32,443 nucleotides of DNA. It comes from Desulfarculaceae bacterium. Its GTDB lineage: Bacteria > Desulfobacterota > Desulfarculia > Desulfarculales > Desulfarculaceae. The position numbers were made by a program, and so were the translations under genes. A model generated the notes under the pieces. The model ran no database searches, was not told the origin of the DNA, and saw only the letters and a program-made list of their open reading frames with translations. Location: NCBI GenBank assembly GCA_027067385.1, contig JAMOVV010000129.1:1-32443 (forward strand), read 5' to 3'. This document shows, piece after piece, positions 29,258 through 32,443 of this stretch (position 1 is its first letter; each line of letters begins with the position of its first letter).

Positions 29258-31882
29258 TCAGCGGGTCGGCGGGGGCGGGGTGGGCGGCTTGCCCGGGGCA
29301 AAGGTTTCGGCCTGCAGGAAGTCCTCGGTGCCGGCCGGTCCCGGCTGGCCGGCCGGCTGGGGCTGGGGCTCGGTGCCCTCCAGGAAGGCCTCGAAGAAGC
29401 CTCCCGCCTGGCCGGTGGGCAGCAGTTTGCCGGTGGCCAGGTCCACCCGGTGGAAGACCACGCCCTCGGGCACCGCGAAGTCGGTGACCGGCACCTTGGC
29501 CATGGCCTCCTTCATGAACTCCCGCCAGATGGGTCCGGCCGCCCGGGCCCCGGTCTCCCGGCGTCCCAGGGGCAGGTTGTCGTCCTGGCCCACCCACACC
29601 CCGCAGACCAACTGGGGGGTAAATCCCATGAACCAGGCGTCGCGCAGGTCGTTGGTGGTGCCGGTCTTGCCGGCGCTGGGCCGGCCGATCTGCAGGGAGC
29701 GGCCGGTACCGTGGCGCATCACCCCGCGCAGCAGGTGGGTCATGATAAAGGCGGTCTGGGGGCTGATGACCTGGGTGGTGGTGGGCTTGGCCTGGTAGAT
29801 GGGCTGGCCGGTGCGGTCCAGCACCTCCTCCACCATCACCGGCTGCACCAGGCGGCCGTGGTTGGCAAAGACCGAGTAGGCCCTGGTGAGCTCCAGCAGC
29901 GAGAGCCCGGTGGAGCCCAGGGCCAGCGAGAGGTTGGGCTTGAGGTCGCTGGTGATGCCGAACTTGCGGGCGAACTGGATGGTGTAGGGGATGCCGATAT
30001 CGTGCAGTAGCTTGACGGTCACCACGTTGCGGCTGTGCTCCAGGGCCTGGCGCAGGGTGGTGGGTCCGTAGAAGCGCCCCTCGTAGTTCTTGGGCTTCCA
30101 CTTGCGCATGGGGCTCGACGGGTCGTCAAAGACCACCGGCGCGTCGACGATGATGCTAACCGGGGTGTAGGAGCGCTGGGGGTGGTCCAGGGCCGCGGCG
30201 TAGATAAAGGGCTTGAAGGCGCTGCCTGGCTGGCGGCGGGCCTGCAGGGCGCGGTTGAACTGGCTCTCGGCAAAGTCGCGCCCGCCCACCAGCACCCGCA
30301 CCCGGCCGCTGCCGGTCTCCAGGGCCAGCACCGCCGCCTGGGCCACCGGCTCCTGGATCAGCTCCAGTTTCCAGTAGCCGCCCGCCTTGTGAAACTCCAC
30401 CGGCTTGACCAGCACCAGGTCGCCGGCGGCCAGCACCTGCTGCACCCGGGTCACCGGCTTGGGGCGCACCTTGAGGTTCACCACCGGCTTGTGGGCCCAC
30501 TTCAGGTCCTCCAGGGTGAGCCGGCCGGGGTGGCCGGCCACCAACAGGTGCACCACCTGGGCCTTTTTATCCACCCGGGTGACCACCGCCCGCACCACGC
30601 GGCCCGCCTCCAGGGGACGCCGGTCCAGGGGCTGGGACTTGGCGGCAGCCACCTGGGAGGGGTCCAGGTGGCCGATGGGCCCGCGGAAGCCCTGCCGCCG
30701 GGTGAGGGCGGCCAGCCCGTGGTTCATGGCCTTGTGGGCCAGGGCGGTGAGCGCCGGGTCGCAGGCGGTCTTCACCGTGAGCCCGCCCTCGTAGAGCAGG
30801 TTGGCCCCGTAGCGCTTCTCCAGCCAGCGCCGCACCGTCTCGGTGTAGTAGGGCACCGGGGCGGTTTTTTGGCGGTGGCGGCGGATGTCGAGCTGCTCGG
30901 CCAGGGCGGCCTCGGCCTGGGCGGCGGTTATGCGGCCGTCGTCGAGCATACGGCCGATGACGTAGACCTGACGGGTGCGGGCCCGGCGGGGGTCCCGGAT
31001 GGGGCTGTAGCGGCTGGGGGCCTGGACCAGGCCGGCCAGCAAGGCGGCCTCGGCCAGGGTGAGCTGCTCCACGTGCTTGCCGAAATAGACCCGGGCCGCC
31101 GCCTCCACCCCGTAGGCGCCGTGGCCCAGGTAGATTTGGTTGATGTAGAGATAGAGAATCTCCTGCTTGGTGAGATAGTCCTCCATGCGCCGGGCCAGGA
31201 TCATTTCCTTGATCTTGCGCACCCAGGTGCGTTCATTGGTGAGCAGCAGCTCCCGGGCCGCCTGTTGGGTGATGGTGCTGGCCCCCTGCACCACCCGGCC
31301 GGCCTGGAAATTGGCCCAGGCCGCCCGCAGGATGCCGGGATAGTCCAACCCCTTGTGCTCGAAGAATTCCCCGTCCTCGGCCGAGACAAAGGCCCCCACC
31401 ACGTGGGGCGGGATGCGGTCGTAGGGCACCAGGTAGCGCCGCTGGCGGAAAAACTCGGCCATGAGGCTGCCGTCGGCGGCCAGCACCGTGGTCACCACCG
31501 GCGGGCGGTAGTCGGCCAGGCGCTCGATCTTGGGCAGGTCGTGGCTGATCCAGAACCAGGCCCCCACCCCGGCCCCCACCCCCAGGCTGGCCAGGAGCAA
31601 CAGCAGCAGGGCGCTCCAGAGCAGCAGCCGCTTGGTCCGCCCCCGGCGCACGCACTCGCCCACCAGCAGCACCACCAGGCCGCTCAAGGCGGCCCAGCGG
31701 TGCCCGGCGGCCAGGAGCCCGATTCCCAGGCCCAGGCCGCAAAGCAGCAGGACAAGGCCGATCCAAAAGCCCATCCCCCGCGGACTGGTTTGCTTGGTTC
31801 GCTTGGCCAGGATGAACCTCTCAAGTCGTAAGGGCCTAAACGCAACACTACGCCGACGGCCGGCGCCCGGTAAAACACCCAT
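29258..31882 (-). CDS. Class A penicillin-binding protein (PBP1A-like)
   Basis: The frame has 874 codons. The start is uncertain: ATG at 31882 or the ATG near 31777 right before the first membrane segments (FWIGLVLLLCGLGLGIG). It has an N-terminal membrane anchor. A GT51 glycosyltransferase follows (about residues 150-330: VSAEDGEFFEHKGLDY, GASTITQQAARELL, ILYLYINQIYLGHGAYGVEAA). Then comes a transpeptidase with SxxK in PGSAFKPF, SxN in HSRNVVT and KTGT in KTGTTNDLRDAWFMG. It polymerises and cross-links peptidoglycan. A Pro-rich tail (PAGQPGPAGTED ... KPPTPPPP) follows the catalytic part. Between the two domains lies an extra region including VDKKAQVVHLLVAGHPG, as in PBP1A of Gram-negatives. 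Confidence 0.92.
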   Translation of the reverse strand: MGVLPGAGRRRSVAFRPLRLERFILAKRTKQTSPRGMGFWIGLVLLLCGLGLGIGLLAAGHRWAALSGLVVLLVGECVRRGRTKRLLLWSALLLLLLASLGVGAGVGAWFWISHDLPKIERLADYRPPVVTTVLAADGSLMAEFFRQRRYLVPYDRIPPHVVGAFVSAEDGEFFEHKGLDYPGILRAAWANFQAGRVVQGASTITQQAARELLLTNERTWVRKIKEMILARRMEDYLTKQEILYLYINQIYLGHGAYGVEAAARVYFGKHVEQLTLAEAALLAGLVQAPSRYSPIRDPRRARTRQVYVIGRMLDDGRITAAQAEAALAEQLDIRRHRQKTAPVPYYTETVRRWLEKRYGANLLYEGGLTVKTACDPALTALAHKAMNHGLAALTRRQGFRGPIGHLDPSQVAAAKSQPLDRRPLEAGRVVRAVVTRVDKKAQVVHLLVAGHPGRLTLEDLKWAHKPVVNLKVRPKPVTRVQQVLAAGDLVLVKPVEFHKAGGYWKLELIQEPVAQAAVLALETGSGRVRVLVGGRDFAESQFNRALQARRQPGSAFKPFIYAAALDHPQRSYTPVSIIVDAPVVFDDPSSPMRKWKPKNYEGRFYGPTTLRQALEHSRNVVTVKLLHDIGIPYTIQFARKFGITSDLKPNLSLALGSTGLSLLELTRAYSVFANHGRLVQPVMVEEVLDRTGQPIYQAKPTTTQVISPQTAFIMTHLLRGVMRHGTGRSLQIGRPSAGKTGTTNDLRDAWFMGFTPQLVCGVWVGQDDNLPLGRRETGARAAGPIWREFMKEAMAKVPVTDFAVPEGVVFHRVDLATGKLLPTGQAGGFFEAFLEGTEPQPQPAGQPGPAGTEDFLQAETFAPGKPPTPPPPTR

Positions 31883-31985
31883 GCCCTAACCAGACGCGCC
31901 GGCCGGGTTTTTTCAACCCGGTCCCGCCGGAATACAGGTCAAATTCTACCAGAGCGCCGGGACCCGGGCCAGCCGGGGACCTTGC

Positions 31986-32014
31986 TTGACCCCCCGGCGG
32001 CCCCATGCTAGGTA
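31986..32014 (+). promoter_or_regulatory. Possible hypA promoter
   Basis: TTGACC (31986-31991) and TAGGTA (32009-32014) are 17 bases apart, about 50 bases before the hypA start codon. The -10 box is weak. This region is divergent with the penicillin-binding protein gene. Confidence 0.45.
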
Positions 32015-32066
32015 TTGCAGCGGGCGCCGGCCGCCTCTCACCTCATACTTTATAGGTAGATGCAAC

Positions 32067-32411
32067 GTGCATGAGCTCTCCATCGCCCAGTCGCTACTGG
32101 ATATCGTAATCGACGAGGCCGCCCGCCACGGGGTGCAAAGCCTCAAACGGGTGGGGGTGAAGGTGGGGGCCTTCAGCGCGGTGGTGCCGGATTCCCTGCG
32201 CTTTTGCTGGGACCTCATCATCGAAGACACCCCGGCGGCCGGCTCGGAGTTGGCCATCGAGGAGGTGCCGCTCAGGGGCCGCTGCCACGCCTGCGGGGCC
32301 CGCATAGACATGAGCGACCCGGTTTTCGAGTGCCCGGAGTGCGGCTCGGCCGACATGGAGCTCACCCAGGGCCAGGAGCTGATGGTTGCCTATATCGAGA
32401 CCGAAGATTGA
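32067..32411 (+). CDS. hypA: Hydrogenase maturation nickel metallochaperone HypA
   Basis: The 114-residue protein starts at GTG 32067, which gives the invariant MHEL N-terminus; His2 and Glu3 coordinate nickel. A structural zinc site is formed by Cys73, Cys76, Cys89 and Cys92 (CHACG and CPECG). HypA delivers nickel, with HypB, to the NiFe-hydrogenase large subunit. Length fits the family. Other hyp genes would lie past the right edge if they are linked. The gene fits an organism that uses hydrogen. Confidence 0.93.
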   Translation: MHELSIAQSLLDIVIDEAARHGVQSLKRVGVKVGAFSAVVPDSLRFCWDLIIEDTPAAGSELAIEEVPLRGRCHACGARIDMSDPVFECPECGSADMELTQGQELMVAYIETED

Positions 32412-32443
32412 CCAGGACCCGGCCTATCGCCGGGCCGGGCCGT

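Noticed and set aside
30035-31831. 598-codon open frame opposite the penicillin-binding protein gene
   Set aside because: It is an antisense shadow caused by GC-rich codon use; the minus-strand frame has all class A PBP motifs.
31903-31921. Hairpin CCGGGTT/AACCCGG upstream of the penicillin-binding protein gene
   Set aside because: It has a seven-base stem and its only T-run is in the loop; it does not form a convincing terminator in either direction.

Overview
The window is GC-rich, densely coded bacterial DNA (most third codon positions are G or C). Gene content points to a strictly anaerobic, respiring member of the Desulfobacterota (former Deltaproteobacteria), possibly Desulfarculales-like. 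The evidence is a non-decarboxylating-type glutaryl-CoA dehydrogenase beside a glutaconyl-CoA decarboxylase alpha subunit, PEP-CTERM proteins, a complete Tol-Pal operon and the hydrogenase maturation gene hypA. The taxonomic call is inference; there is no rRNA or tRNA in the window.

Layout. (1) 1-3351: the right end of a prophage or prophage remnant on the + strand (capsid, head-tail adaptor, gp10-like, tail terminator, tail tube). It stops abruptly with no chaperone or tape-measure gene. (2) 3352-4028: non-coding DNA with a 20-bp hairpin, two diverged copies of a ~130-bp element, a terminator and a palindrome. (3) 4029-8836: acyl-CoA dehydrogenase, glutaryl-CoA dehydrogenase and gcdA. A GIY-YIG gene bracketed by perfect 62-bp direct repeats lies between the last two. 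(4) 8986-10792: secreted protein, hicAB toxin-antitoxin with a palindromic operator inside its promoter, and a CMD-family protein. (5) 10879-15793, minus strand: tolQ-tolR-tolA-tolB-pal-cpoB with a clear promoter. (6) 15932-18995, minus strand: MltD-like lytic transglycosylase, thiL, ndk and a CheY-like regulator. (7) 19151-21926: a small ribbon-helix-helix protein with a Cys/His-rich tail, overlapping znuA-znuC-znuB. Its promoter holds a palindrome, suggesting a little-described zinc-responsive regulator. (8) 22071-23576: sigma-54 activator whose receiver lacks the phosphoacceptor Asp. (9) 23677-26534, minus strand: three PEP-CTERM genes in tandem ~1.1-kb units sharing a promoter element and terminators. 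(10) 26535-27451: non-coding or decayed DNA. (11) 27452-29038: a three-domain regulator (RecA/KaiC-like without P-loop, XRE HTH, cupin) and a small four-Cys protein. (12) 29258-31882, minus: class A penicillin-binding protein. (13) 32067-32411: hypA.

How the parts work together. GDH and GcdA would turn glutaryl-CoA (from aromatic or dicarboxylate breakdown) into glutaconyl-CoA and then crotonyl-CoA, conserving the decarboxylation energy as a sodium gradient if the other Gcd subunits are encoded elsewhere. Tol-Pal, MltD and PBP1 serve the Gram-negative envelope. The RHH-znuACB unit looks like a self-contained zinc uptake operon. Strongest candidates for new biology: the RHH/Cys zinc-operon regulator, the repeat-flanked GIY-YIG module, the P-loop-less KaiC-like/XRE/cupin regulator, and the PEP-CTERM units with their shared promoter element.
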